A stretch of DNA of 33,992 nt from Arenicella sp. (GCA_023301745.1 JALZVW010000044.1:1-33992); one strand, 5' to 3'; counted from the stretch's first letter, positions 10,465 through 19,600 are shown. Notes: a model not told the origin generated them from the sequence alone. Numbers and translations: made by a program.

Positions 10465-12360
10465 TTACCAATATAAACCATAGCCCAGCAAAACCTCGGT
10501 AGTACCGTCATAGTTAACATCAAACCGAACATTATGAGACGGATTATCGCCGAACCTGTTTTCCCATCGCGCAACTGACTCTGAATCAGCATCACCGTCG
10601 ATCGCCACTCGCCGCCCTATCAGCAATTGGCTTTTCCAACCACGAAGCGGAGATGCGATAGCACCTATTGTCCCTGTGCTTCGAAATGATCCACCTTCAA
10701 AACTCGAGTGGTAGCTGATTTCGCCCTCGGCGTATATCGTAAGCCTCGGAGAAATTTGTTTAGCCTTTATACGGCTTCCAGAAATGTGGCCAAGTAGACA
10801 GTCAAGGCAAGAGTTGTTCGCCCTTTCTAGGCCAACGCGAAGCCCCCAGCCAGTACCTCCATCCCCTGGTAAACCAGTCCGAGAGATATTAAGTGTCTTG
10901 ATGCCCACAAGATCAAAACGAGTTAACCGCTGCTGCCCGCCTATGGCCGTTGCTTCAATGTTGAACATATTGAGAGTCGAGCTAGGGACATGGCCTCCAT
11001 CGAGGTCAAGTAAATCGTAACTAGCCGGGCGTATTCTTAAGCGTACTCCATCTCCCAATTCAGAATTATGAATGGCTGCTAGCCTAACTAGGCTAGGTCT
11101 TGAGCCTGAGTGTGGCGGCGTTGAGCTAGCTGGGTGGTCGCGACTTATGGACGCTGGAGATTTAAGAGCCAACCGCTTAGCGTATAGCTCGGCTCGCTTT
11201 TTCAAATATTCGTGATTTTTCTGCGGTTTATCCGATTTACTAATGAGAAATGAATAGTAATCAGTGAGGGTGTCAATAATCTCCTGTTGTTGGTTTGTCT
11301 CAAACGAACTCGGGATGTGTTGTGTATCAACATATTCATGCACCGCCGCTTGTTCAGCCTTAGTTAAGCCAAAATAATTTTCGGTGAGTCTACTATGCCT
11401 CGATGGCGTACGGCTCAGCTCTTTAACCAACGGCTTGCCATGATTGGTTGCCTGCATAATGTTGAAGAAAGTATTAGCCGGAACTGTGTAAACCCGGTTT
11501 CTCGGCGAAACACGTCTTCCGAGTGCGTATTGCAATAGGTCTTCGAGAAAATAGCCGCAATTGTTGCTGAAGAACTTATAAGTGAATCGATGCTCTAATA
11601 ACTCCCAACTATAGTAAATCACGCGTTTCTTTTGCGCTTGGGTTAGCTCGAGCTGGTAATCCCACAGATCTCGGAGGTCTGATTCGGAATATGAATGATT
11701 GAGCCTATAAAACCGAGTATCTGAGAACGCTGCCTCATAGCCGCCGAATATGCCTCGGGCCATGTAGAGAAGAAGGTTCTCATTAGCCGGCACGATGGCT
11801 CCGTTATTGATGGTTATGTCTAATAGACCGCCGCCCCGAGAATCTCCGGTATTAAATTTAAGTAAGGGGTGACCGTAATAGGACGCTGGATTCTTAAAGT
11901 AGCCAGATGCAAAAACAAGGCTTACGGATTCAACGTCGTCAATGTTCACCCATTGCTTGAACCTAAGGCAGTTAATTGACTCTATTTGGTTCGGAAAATT
12001 GATAAGCTCGCTGAGGAGTTGATAGCGTGCGATAAATCGGCACCGGGGATGATCATCAGCGGGTTTAGCGCCATCAAGTGGTTTGTACATCGCTTCTATG
12101 GTGGCGAGTAGTTCGTTTTCTGGGTTGGTTGCGCCATCGCTGGCGAAAAAAGAATGTGAAGATTGTATTTCGCTCGACAGCCGCCCTGATAATCTCGATG
12201 TATATTGAACGAGGTGCCGCCAATCATCCGTCTCTGAATATCGAGAGTTGATGACTCTATCTTTCGCTTGCTCGAGCGTATCCCCTTGATCTGCGAATCC
12301 AGATATAGGGCTCAACGTGGTAAGAAGAATTACGCTAATAATTCGAATAGTTAGGTTCAT
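10465..12360 (-). CDS. DUF4105 (Lnb N-terminal domain) secreted protein with possible beta-barrel C-terminus
   Basis: The 631-aa exported protein has a signal peptide (residues 1-23, cut after GFA). The central region matches the DUF4105 family: paired cysteines C107 (CRFIARYQLL) and C131 (NCLRFKQW), YYGHPLLKF with H164, and SNNCGYFLEDLL with C268. The order His then Cys recalls permuted papain-like folds, but catalysis is inference. The C-terminal 200 residues alternate polar and aromatic residues and end LLGYGLYW, like an outer-membrane strand. Function is unknown. The ATG has no Shine-Dalgarno sequence and begins only 16 nt after the upstream gene's terminator, so expression may depend on read-through or a cryptic promoter. 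Confidence 0.8.
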   Translation of the reverse strand: MNLTIRIISVILLTTLSPISGFADQGDTLEQAKDRVINSRYSETDDWRHLVQYTSRLSGRLSSEIQSSHSFFASDGATNPENELLATIEAMYKPLDGAKPADDHPRCRFIARYQLLSELINFPNQIESINCLRFKQWVNIDDVESVSLVFASGYFKNPASYYGHPLLKFNTGDSRGGGLLDITINNGAIVPANENLLLYMARGIFGGYEAAFSDTRFYRLNHSYSESDLRDLWDYQLELTQAQKKRVIYYSWELLEHRFTYKFFSNNCGYFLEDLLQYALGRRVSPRNRVYTVPANTFFNIMQATNHGKPLVKELSRTPSRHSRLTENYFGLTKAEQAAVHEYVDTQHIPSSFETNQQQEIIDTLTDYYSFLISKSDKPQKNHEYLKKRAELYAKRLALKSPASISRDHPASSTPPHSGSRPSLVRLAAIHNSELGDGVRLRIRPASYDLLDLDGGHVPSSTLNMFNIEATAIGGQQRLTRFDLVGIKTLNISRTGLPGDGGTGWGLRVGLERANNSCLDCLLGHISGSRIKAKQISPRLTIYAEGEISYHSSFEGGSFRSTGTIGAIASPLRGWKSQLLIGRRVAIDGDADSESVARWENRFGDNPSHNVRFDVNYDGTTEVLLGYGLYW

Positions 12361-12376
12361 TAGTATGCATGCCCAT

Positions 12377-12402
12377 AAAAAAGCTCGACTGAAAGGTCGA
12401 GC
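12377..12402 (-). terminator. Intrinsic terminator after the DUF3015 gene
   Basis: On the minus strand GCTCGAC (12396-12402) pairs with GTCGAGC (12383-12389), followed by six T (12377-12382). It lies between the DUF3015 stop codon and the DUF4105 start codon. Confidence 0.85.
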
Positions 12403-12456
12403 TTCTCTAACTCAAAGCCAGCCATAAACGTGAAATGGCCTTTAGTAACAATTAAT

Positions 12457-12993
12457 TTAGGCGTTGCATACGGCCATAGCGCGATCAACCATACCGCCCA
12501 TTTTCTTAGCTCTATCGTTTTGCGAACCAGCCAAAAATGTATCATCCGAAAATGATTGAATCAGTTCATTCTGAACACTAATAACAAAGGTACTCTGGGC
12601 GTTTGTATCGCATTGCATGATCTCCATTAACGCGGCAACGTGAGAGCCACTGCCTTTGACGAACTGTTCTTCCAAAACAGGGTATGTTTCATTAATGAAT
12701 GCCGCCGCTGTTTTCGTCGCGCCAGAGCATGATGACGGAGATGAGGTCTGTGAGCTGAAGGCGGTTGTGCCGAAATCCCAAATGGCATTGGAGAAAGTGG
12801 CCGCCGTTGCGTTCTTAGGGAAAATCGCAGCGCCGATGCCGCATTGAGCAAAGGCATTTTCGACCGATACACTTTCCTCGACCGGCGTAGCTTTTTCATT
12901 GGAAGACTCTTCTTGAGCCGATAATGGAGCCGTCGAAAGAGCGATGACTGATGAGAACGCAATAAGGCTTGCGCGAAGTTTGTTTGGAATCAT
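12457..12993 (-). CDS. DUF3015-family periplasmic protein
   Basis: The 178-aa protein has a signal peptide cut near residue 26 (LSA-QEE). The mature part resembles DUF3015 proteins: a Cys-Gly-x-Gly start (CGIGAAIF, C51), a middle cysteine (C89), and the helical block AAFINETYPVLEEQFVKGSGSHVAALMEIMQC ending in C128. A fourth cysteine, C176, is near the C-terminus. Four cysteines in an exported protein suggest two disulfides. The family has no assigned function. A strong terminator follows, so it appears to be transcribed alone or with only weak read-through into the DUF4105 gene. Confidence 0.75.
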   Translation of the reverse strand: MIPNKLRASLIAFSSVIALSTAPLSAQEESSNEKATPVEESVSVENAFAQCGIGAAIFPKNATAATFSNAIWDFGTTAFSSQTSSPSSCSGATKTAAAFINETYPVLEEQFVKGSGSHVAALMEIMQCDTNAQSTFVISVQNELIQSFSDDTFLAGSQNDRAKKMGGMVDRAMAVCNA

Positions 12994-13343
12994 GTTTTAT
13001 CCTTTTTTATATTAACTACTTAAACCTTGTGTTACCGAGAATACAGCTGACACGGGCCGATAGTAACTAAGAAAATTGATCTAAGCAATTACTTAATTTA
13101 CCCACTCGTAACTAGCTCATAAATAACCGTTGATATTAATATTGGGGGCTAGTCGAGTTGTTACCATTGGAGTCAACTAAACGCTACAAAGTAGCGTTTA
13201 GTCTGGCGTAAATCGACTTAACGGTGCTCCCCAAAAGTTTTATAGACAGCTAAACATGAGTGTTATCGCCATCAAATCACCATGAAATTCCAAAAAAACG
13301 CCCTTATCTGTTATAAAGAGTCATCTAAAACATTGAGGGAATC
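12994..13343. other. Divergent intergenic region, DUF3015 / lemA
   Basis: The 350-nt gap should hold promoters for both flanking genes, but no box pair is convincing. A TTATAA at 13311-13316 could be the lemA -10. One perfect 12-bp hairpin lies at 13176-13202 (listed separately). I see no open frame worth calling and no RNA gene that I can name. Confidence 0.5.
13176..13202. repeat. Perfect 12-bp inverted repeat
   Basis: ACTAAACGCTAC (13176-13187) and GTAGCGTTTAGT (13191-13202) pair without mismatch around an AAA loop. No T-run follows on either strand, so it is not a standard terminator. It could be an operator or an RNA hairpin; the sequence does not decide. Confidence 0.5.
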
Positions 13344-13934
13344 ATGATGGGAACTGGAACCATACTATTAATAGTATTTATAGGTCTGATTTTATACGGC
13401 GTAGGAATGTACAACCGTCTCATTTCGGGCCGTAATAATTATAAAAATGCATTTGCGCAAATAGACGTTCAGCTTACCCGCCGACACGACTTGATTCCAA
13501 ACTTAGTCGAGACCGCAAAGGGCTATATGGCGCATGAGAAGGACACGCTTGAAGCCGTAATCAATGCTCGTAACTCCGCCGTTTCCGGTTTAAGCAATGC
13601 TAAAGCTGACCCAACCGACCCGGCCGCTATGAAGCAACTCGGCCAAGCAGAACAAGGCTTGAGCGGCGCATTAGGTCGCCTATTTGCCTTGTCTGAGTCT
13701 TACCCAGACCTCAAAGCCAACGAAAACATGATGCAGCTTTCAGAAGAACTTACCACAACTGAAAACAAAGTTTCATTTGCGCGTCAGGCGTATAACGACG
13801 CGGTAATGATGTACAACAATCTTCGTGAGCAATTTCCAAGTAACTTCATTGCCAATTGGTTTGTTTTTAAGGGTGCGGAACTACTCGAAATCGAAGACGA
13901 GGCGATGAAGCAGGTGCCCAAGGTAGAATTTTAG
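13344..13934 (+). CDS. lemA: LemA family protein
   Basis: The 196-aa protein has one N-terminal membrane helix (about residues 5-22) followed by a helical-bundle domain. The signature YNRLISGRNNYKNAFAQIDVQLTRRHDLIPNLVETAKGYMAHEKDTLEAVINAR is typical of LemA. Family role is unclear. GAGGGA at 13335-13340 lies 3 nt before the first ATG (13344) but 6 nt before the second (13347), so translation may begin at Met2. It is followed after 18 nt by an M48 membrane metalloprotease, a pairing found in many bacteria; the two probably form an operon. Confidence 0.9.
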   Translation: MMGTGTILLIVFIGLILYGVGMYNRLISGRNNYKNAFAQIDVQLTRRHDLIPNLVETAKGYMAHEKDTLEAVINARNSAVSGLSNAKADPTDPAAMKQLGQAEQGLSGALGRLFALSESYPDLKANENMMQLSEELTTTENKVSFARQAYNDAVMMYNNLREQFPSNFIANWFVFKGAELLEIEDEAMKQVPKVEF

Positions 13935-13952
13935 AACCAAGGTCAATCGACG

Positions 13953-15920
13953 ATGAATTTCTTTGAGCATCAAGAGAAAGCGCGAAAGCAGTCTCGCTGG
14001 ATTATATTTGCCTTTATTGGTGTCGCGCTTGTGATTGTCTTGGCGGTTGATTTAGTGGTGATGTTTGTCTTTTCTACCCAAACGTCTCTGTCAAGCGGTG
14101 GCAGTCAGCTTGGCTTGACTAACATGCTCGATCCAGCGATGTGGCAATCTAACGCGGGTCTTCTACTAGGAAGCAGTGCCTTAACCGGTGGTGCTATCGG
14201 CTTGGCAAGCCTTGGTAAGATCGCAAGCTTAAGAAGCGGTGGCGGCAAAGTCGCCCGTGATATGGGGGGCGTGATTGTTACCCCCGATACGCGAGACCCG
14301 TTGCGCCGGCGGCTCTATAACATTGTCGAAGAAATTGCGCTCGCCTCGGGCACACCTGTACCTGAGGTTTACGTCATGGAGAACGAGCCGGGCATCAATG
14401 CTTTCGCAGCCGGTTATACCGCCAGCGACGCGGCCGTAGCGGTTACCCAAGGCACCCTTGAAAAGCTAAATCGTGCGGAGCTGCAAGGCGTTATCGCGCA
14501 CGAGTTTAGTCACATATTCAATGGTGATATGCGAATCAACATACGTATGATGGGTGTGATTTTCGGCATTATGGTAATAGCCATTTTGGGCCGAAAATTC
14601 TTGCACACCAGTCGCTATAGAATTCGCTCTTCGCGTGATAATAATGGTTCGGCGATTGTTGCGATTGGCCTTGTGTTAATGATTGTTGGTTACATTGGCC
14701 TCTTCTTTGCACGTTGGATGAAGTCAGCATTGTCTCGTCAGCGAGAATACTTGGCTGATGCATCGGCGGTACAATTCACGCGAGACCCCGATGGCATTTC
14801 AGGCGCGTTGAAAAAAATAGCCGCCTATAGCCATTCATCTTATCTAAAATCAGATTCCGAAGAAGTGAGCCATATGTTGTTTGGTAGCGGTTATCGATCA
14901 CTGATGTTTTCAACACACCCGCCTTTAGAGCAACGTATATCTCGAATTGAAAAAGGCTTTGATGCCAGCGACATCGAGCAGCTAGCAAGCAAACTTAAAA
15001 AACAAGAAAGAGTTGAACACGTACAAGCTGAGCAAGCCGCCGAAGAGCAAGAAAAAAAGAAAGCCAAGGCGAAGGGAGGTTTCTTCGATGTTGAAGGGAT
15101 GTTCAGTGACATCGGTAGCCCAAATACCGAGCGCATCGCAGCGGCGGCTATGTTAACGGCGTCGTTACCCTCTGGGCTTTCAAGTTCAGCACACAGTTTA
15201 GAATGGGCGCCTGAAGTCTTGTTCTATTGCCTATTAGATAAAGATGAAGAAACTCGAACTAAGCAATTGATGATTGTGGTTCAGCAGATGGGCGATATCA
15301 GTGAACGAAAAATTCAACACTTAATTCAAACGCATGGCTTAATTACCGTTGAACAACGCCTGCCGGTACTCGAAATGAGCTTCCCGACCTTGAAGCGACG
15401 GCCTATTTCAGACATTGAGCGTATCCAAACGACGGTAGAGCTGCTTGCTAATGTCGATGATAAGATCGACTCATTCGAATTTTTGCTAACCCGCTTGATC
15501 AAGCAGTATTTGTACGAGGCCTACTCGCCGAATAGAACCCGTTTGCATGGGCGCAAAAAAGTTAAAACGTGCATTGCGGAGCTAACCACTGTTATGAGTA
15601 TTTTGGCAGCTCATGGGCAAGAGCGATCAACGGCTCAAGGCTTACAACTGGCGCAAAGGGCATTCCGAGAAGGAATGGCCGTTGTTGGAATTAATCACAT
15701 GAATCTTAGCTTTAAGGACCAGTGGCAGAGCGATCTAGATCAGGCGATTAGTGCACTTGATGAACTGACTGCGAGCGATAAATCGACCTTGGTTACCGCA
15801 TTAGTTAGAACCGTGTTGGATGATAAACAAGTTATTACCGAAGAGCATGAAATGTTGCGCGTGATCTGTGCCTTAATACATGTGCCTATTCCACTGTTGA
15901 ATAGAATCGAAGCGGCTTGA
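13953..15920 (+). CDS. Membrane-bound M48 metallopeptidase with long C-terminal domain
   Basis: The 655-aa protein starts with a membrane helix (14-40) and a second hydrophobic stretch (about 68-90). The zinc motif HEFSH is at 183-187, and the third ligand is E265 in SRQREYLADASAVQFTRDPDGISGALKKIA, as in HtpX-like M48 enzymes. Two more membrane helices lie at about 196-213 and 233-253 between them. A Lys/Glu-rich linker (about 345-372) leads to a helical C-terminal region whose last part (DDKQVITEEHEMLRVICALIHVPIPLL) recalls TerB-like domains; that match is tentative. AAGG precedes the ATG. Length is about twice that of HtpX. Expected to act at the inner membrane. Confidence 0.87.
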   Translation: MNFFEHQEKARKQSRWIIFAFIGVALVIVLAVDLVVMFVFSTQTSLSSGGSQLGLTNMLDPAMWQSNAGLLLGSSALTGGAIGLASLGKIASLRSGGGKVARDMGGVIVTPDTRDPLRRRLYNIVEEIALASGTPVPEVYVMENEPGINAFAAGYTASDAAVAVTQGTLEKLNRAELQGVIAHEFSHIFNGDMRINIRMMGVIFGIMVIAILGRKFLHTSRYRIRSSRDNNGSAIVAIGLVLMIVGYIGLFFARWMKSALSRQREYLADASAVQFTRDPDGISGALKKIAAYSHSSYLKSDSEEVSHMLFGSGYRSLMFSTHPPLEQRISRIEKGFDASDIEQLASKLKKQERVEHVQAEQAAEEQEKKKAKAKGGFFDVEGMFSDIGSPNTERIAAAAMLTASLPSGLSSSAHSLEWAPEVLFYCLLDKDEETRTKQLMIVVQQMGDISERKIQHLIQTHGLITVEQRLPVLEMSFPTLKRRPISDIERIQTTVELLANVDDKIDSFEFLLTRLIKQYLYEAYSPNRTRLHGRKKVKTCIAELTTVMSILAAHGQERSTAQGLQLAQRAFREGMAVVGINHMNLSFKDQWQSDLDQAISALDELTASDKSTLVTALVRTVLDDKQVITEEHEMLRVICALIHVPIPLLNRIEAA

Positions 15921-16023
15921 TGTGATGCAGTTGCCCTTGGCTTAGACATCATAGTCTCTATCAATATATGGCATTAATTCTCAAAGCGCCGTTTATATCA
16001 TTTTTTTAAGACAGTCATTAGTA

Positions 16024-16560
16024 ATGGAAAAAATTTATACTGCGCTTGCCGCGCACTCAAACTGGTGGAGCGACAACCCGCTTTCTGTTTCTAGGCTAGA
16101 TCCTAAGTTACGGACCTTGGTCTGTACCAAAGGCTCGTTGACCACAGCGCTCGTGAGTTTGAGTGATGGCAACTTCGCAGTTAATTTGATGCGCCAGCGA
16201 ATTACATTGCCCTATTTCCATGAGCAGAAAAAACAAGTTTGTTCGTTATCACAAGCGGCCATGATACGAGAAGTCGAACTGAAAATTCATGGTGAAGCCG
16301 TTGTCTATGCGCGAAGTATTATTCCGTTATCACTGGTGAGCAAAGGCCGCAATGGTTTAGCTAATCTTGGCAGAACTCCGTTGGGCCATCTCCTTTTCAG
16401 CGACGGACGAATAAGAGTGTCAAAGCGCGATTTCATGCAAGACACATTTGATCAGCAGCTTGTAACGGCCAGGCGCACGCCATACGATTATCAAGGTTCG
16501 CAAATTTTGGTCAGTGAATTTTTCTTGCCGGCTCTGAACAAATATCTAAAAGACTATTAG
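16024..16560 (+). CDS. ubiC: Chorismate lyase (chorismate to 4-hydroxybenzoate + pyruvate)
   Basis: UbiC makes 4-hydroxybenzoate, the ring precursor of ubiquinone. The 178-aa protein is a little longer than E. coli UbiC. Matching blocks are IREVELKIHGEAVVYARSIIPLS (R82 equals the active-site arginine R76 of E. coli), LANLGRTPLGHLLF (114-125), and the C-terminal SQILVSEFFLPA with E165 (E155 in E. coli). It is cytoplasmic. UbiA, often the next gene, is not here; the next gene is on the other strand. The ribosome-binding site before ATG 16024 is weak. Confidence 0.88.
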   Translation: MEKIYTALAAHSNWWSDNPLSVSRLDPKLRTLVCTKGSLTTALVSLSDGNFAVNLMRQRITLPYFHEQKKQVCSLSQAAMIREVELKIHGEAVVYARSIIPLSLVSKGRNGLANLGRTPLGHLLFSDGRIRVSKRDFMQDTFDQQLVTARRTPYDYQGSQILVSEFFLPALNKYLKDY

Positions 16561-16664
16561 AAAATACTGAGTGAAATAGCCACCGTGGTTTGGGTTACGA
16601 TTACTTTTCAGTGTTAAAGAGAAACTTAGATGCCAGCTCAATTGTGCCTTGTTCTCGACCTTGG

Positions 16665-17369
16665 CTACAGGCTTTCGATGTAAGCGACGTTACCTTGAGT
16701 GCATAGTTTGTAGTCAAGCGACATACTGTTGAGCAAGTTGTTTAGTGATTCGCTGGTGTCGCTCTTGCCTGTTTGCCCTGTTTTTTCTAAGAGCGCTAGA
16801 TATTTTCGACCAATACCTGTGTTTCCGACGACACTGCTTAGTGCAATTGAGCCGTTATCATCCCTAACCCGTTCAAATTCTTTGAGTATGTCTTTCTTCT
16901 TATCGAACATATGGAGCAGGCCGGCAGACATTATCGAGCCAAAGGTATTGTCGGCGAACGGCAAGTCAAACACGTCGCCTTGAAGAAATGAGATATTGTC
17001 AGGCGCAGAGCCCCGAATTTTCTTCAGGCGTTCGCGTGCACGTTTGAGCATGCCCAGTGAGCGATCTAATAATACAATCGTTTGATTGTCTGATTGGGCA
17101 TAGGCGTTTGCGGTGAACACCAATGACCCGCAGCCCACGTCAATGACTGGTTTATCAACCGATTGTGCGAGCGCCGTCTCACAAAACTTATGATAAGTTG
17201 ACGGCCAATTTCCCCAAAGTAGTTTATTGTAAAATCGGTTGCCGACAAGCGCATCGTAGCCCAGTACCTTACGGTCAAAGCCAGTTTGTTGTCGTGACTC
17301 ATCCAATACCGAAAAGATACCTTCGCTGACCTCCACTGGAGCGGCGTTTTTCAGAATACTGTTTAACAA
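16665..17369 (-). CDS. SAM-dependent methyltransferase (class I), unknown substrate
   Basis: The 234-aa Rossmann-fold methyltransferase has motif I VIDVGCGS (residues 75-82), the acidic motif at LLDRSLGMLKRARERL (D102), motif II around QGDVFDLPFAD (130-140) and a post-motif segment SIMSAGLLHMFDKKKDILKEFERV. This is the Methyltransf_11/25 pattern (small molecules). The start is TTG at 17369: a strong GAGGAG (17377-17382) lies 7 nt upstream and no ATG is nearby, so the rare start is well supported. It is cytoplasmic and close to ubiC, but convergent to it; I do not assign it to ubiquinone synthesis. Confidence 0.83.
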   Translation of the reverse strand: MLNSILKNAAPVEVSEGIFSVLDESRQQTGFDRKVLGYDALVGNRFYNKLLWGNWPSTYHKFCETALAQSVDKPVIDVGCGSLVFTANAYAQSDNQTIVLLDRSLGMLKRARERLKKIRGSAPDNISFLQGDVFDLPFADNTFGSIMSAGLLHMFDKKKDILKEFERVRDDNGSIALSSVVGNTGIGRKYLALLEKTGQTGKSDTSESLNNLLNSMSLDYKLCTQGNVAYIESL

Positions 17370-17449
17370 CTTTCGGCTCCTCGGTCTTAATTAATGATGG
17401 TTTCTTAGTTTAAAGCTCAACGCAGTTCAAATCTTTCTTAGTGTCGACA

Positions 17450-18457
17450 TTATACAGCGCTTTGTCGACGGTACTCGGTTGGCGACATGCCAAATTGGCT
17501 TTGAAACGCCGTATTGAATGACGAAATCGATCGAAAGCCAACATCTAAAGCAATACTTAATACCGGTATTGTTGGCTCTTGGTTTAGTCGCTGCCCCGCT
17601 TCTTGAATGCGATACCTATTCACGAACTGGTTGAAGTTGCGATAACCTAATTGCTTATTAATTTTCTTTCGTAAGCGGTGTTCAGGCAAACCGAGCATGT
17701 CTGCGAGCTTCGCAACGCGCAAGTCGTGATCAGCGTATAAACGCTCTTGCTGCATACGTTCTAGCAAGCTCTTAATTTGTAGGTCTTGGCTATCTACAAT
17801 TGTAGGTTTGCCATGTGCTGCCATTTGACCGCTTGGGTTCATTTTAAGTATAGCGAAATTGATCGATAAAGTTAGCCCAAAAACTGAAAACATGAAGAAC
17901 AATTCAAAGCCCTCAGGAACTAAATGAGCGGTCACTAGGTGTAGAAAAGCGATTAAAAAGGTGAGTGCAGCAATTCCTAAAATAGACCAATTCCGCAGTT
18001 TCGCCCGCGTTTCAACCAGGTCTTCTTCTTTACCTTTCCATAAAAGTATCAATGCGAATAATGCGAGCAATATTTCCACTACCTGCATGGCTCGCATGAA
18101 GGTAGATATTTCGCTCATCATCAAATGAGGTCTGTGAGCAATGGCTTCGAGTACTATATTGATGAAAATTAGGCCCCAAAACCAATGCGGGAATGTGTGT
18201 TGCTCTTCAAACGCCATCCACACGAACAGCACCAGAAACATCGGTGTGAGCGACGCGAATATAAAGAAAAGCGATGTCAGTTCTATTTGCCCATAGGTCA
18301 TTGCCACGGGGCCGAGTAAGTACCCAATTACGCCACTAAAGACTGACGCGCCAGCTAGCCTAACGCAGGGCGGGTTTTTAGAAACGGCAAGCGAAATTAG
18401 CAGCAGCACTACTTGTGATAATGCTAAAAAACGAACTGCAAAAATGACCGGTTCCAT
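17450..18457 (-). CDS. AraC-type regulator with N-terminal multi-pass membrane domain
   Basis: The 335-aa protein has about six or seven hydrophobic helices in residues 1-205 (for example 5-24, 35-55, 60-82, 92-108, 120-140, 158-178, 184-204). A cytoplasmic AraC-type double helix-turn-helix follows (about 235-335), ending DVGFRSISSFNTAFQSQFGMSPTEYRR. The layout suggests a one-component membrane sensor that binds DNA directly. The signal is unknown. It lies 80 nt upstream of the methyltransferase gene on the same strand, but no regulatory link is evident. Confidence 0.85.
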   Translation of the reverse strand: MEPVIFAVRFLALSQVVLLLISLAVSKNPPCVRLAGASVFSGVIGYLLGPVAMTYGQIELTSLFFIFASLTPMFLVLFVWMAFEEQHTFPHWFWGLIFINIVLEAIAHRPHLMMSEISTFMRAMQVVEILLALFALILLWKGKEEDLVETRAKLRNWSILGIAALTFLIAFLHLVTAHLVPEGFELFFMFSVFGLTLSINFAILKMNPSGQMAAHGKPTIVDSQDLQIKSLLERMQQERLYADHDLRVAKLADMLGLPEHRLRKKINKQLGYRNFNQFVNRYRIQEAGQRLNQEPTIPVLSIALDVGFRSISSFNTAFQSQFGMSPTEYRRQSAV

Positions 18458-18656
18458 AAAATCTCAGTTTATTAAGTACGTAAAAAGGTAGCACCTTGCC
18501 CCTTAGAAAATGAAGTTTCATTTGACCACTATTTCTCGAATATTTGTATGCTAAGCGCTACCGAAAACCGAAAAGGTCTATCGAAATCTTCTAAATGGTT
18601 GTTTTTAGAGCCGTGTTCCTTAGAAGTAGTGCCCCAGTTGTTACTCACTACTGGCA

Positions 18657-19568
18657 TTAGATAATTGAAATAGGTAAGTGTAATCTCACATCAAATTTCT
18701 CGTCAGGCTCAAGAAGGTGGTTCTTGGAATAGTGAATAACGGCCGGTGTGGTTTGCAATGTGTAGCCAGATTCGGGTAGCCAATTGTTGAGCACCTTGCC
18801 GATTAATGGCAGCAGGTCACCGTATTGGCCTGTCAATTCAAATACTGCATGCAAGCCACTTGGAATGGTCAGGCTGTTGACCATTCCGCGACGAACAATC
18901 GGCTGGTCAATTGTTAGACAGGCTACGTAGCGGCAGTCTTCTAAAGCCACCCATTCCGGGTTCGAGTGGTGTAGGCCGAGTTGTTGGCCAGCGAGACCAA
19001 TATCATCCGATTCGACACCGCCAAACTTGCGTTGGTGAGTTAGAGCCCATGAGCGCAAGGTCTGCCAAGCGGTGCTGATATTTCTACCGTAACCTTTATG
19101 GCGTACGTAAGCTACGTGTGTTTCATCTAGCATTAGCAACCTAGGTTCGGAGATGGGTTGATTGGCAACTCTATGATATCCAGCGGCTATCTCGCTATCA
19201 GCTAAGTAAGGAGGGGTTGAATGCTCCCGATTGACCACTCGCCATTGGGCTGGTGTGGTTTTAAAAACCTCTTTAAACGCATGTGTGAACGATGACAGTG
19301 AACTAAAGCCGCACTTCTCGGCGATATCGATAACGCGTGTTTGTTGGTCGAACATTAGTTGGTTGGCCGCATGCTCGAGCCGAGTACGGCGAATATAAAC
19401 ATTCACCGATTCACCAACGATGCGTTTAAACACTCGATGAAAATGCTGTTCGGAATAAGCGGCCACCTTGGCTAAGTCGCTGGCAAGCAGCGGTGCTGAA
19501 ATATCTCGGTGAATAACGTGCAATGCGTCATTTACTCTGGAGAGTTGTTGTTCAGTGTTCTTCGTCAT
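18657..19568 (-). CDS. AraC-family regulator with GyrI-like effector domain
   Basis: The 303-aa protein has the AraC/XylS double helix-turn-helix at the N-terminus (about residues 8-110; CGFSSLSSFTHAFKEVFKTTPAQWR is the second half) and a GyrI-like small-molecule-binding domain at about 120-303 (LDETHVAYVRHKGYG ... DCRYVACLTID ... GLHAVFELTGQYGDLLPLIGKVLNNWLPESG). This is the same architecture as Rob and many drug- or metabolite-responsive regulators. Two identical 13-bp direct repeats 22 bp apart lie 33-67 nt upstream of its ATG, which suggests autoregulation. The gene is divergent from the PLP aminotransferase. Confidence 0.88.
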   Translation of the reverse strand: MTKNTEQQLSRVNDALHVIHRDISAPLLASDLAKVAAYSEQHFHRVFKRIVGESVNVYIRRTRLEHAANQLMFDQQTRVIDIAEKCGFSSLSSFTHAFKEVFKTTPAQWRVVNREHSTPPYLADSEIAAGYHRVANQPISEPRLLMLDETHVAYVRHKGYGRNISTAWQTLRSWALTHQRKFGGVESDDIGLAGQQLGLHHSNPEWVALEDCRYVACLTIDQPIVRRGMVNSLTIPSGLHAVFELTGQYGDLLPLIGKVLNNWLPESGYTLQTTPAVIHYSKNHLLEPDEKFDVRLHLPISII

Positions 19569-19577
19569 GGTGTCGCC

Positions 19578-19592
19578 TAGCGTGTCACGCTA
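19578..19592. promoter_or_regulatory. 15-bp palindrome in the leader of the AraC/GyrI gene
   Basis: TAGCGTG-T-CACGCTA is a perfect dyad 10 nt upstream of the minus-strand ATG at 19568. It could be an operator or hide the ribosome-binding site. Confidence 0.4.
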
Positions 19593-19600
19593 AAAATTAT

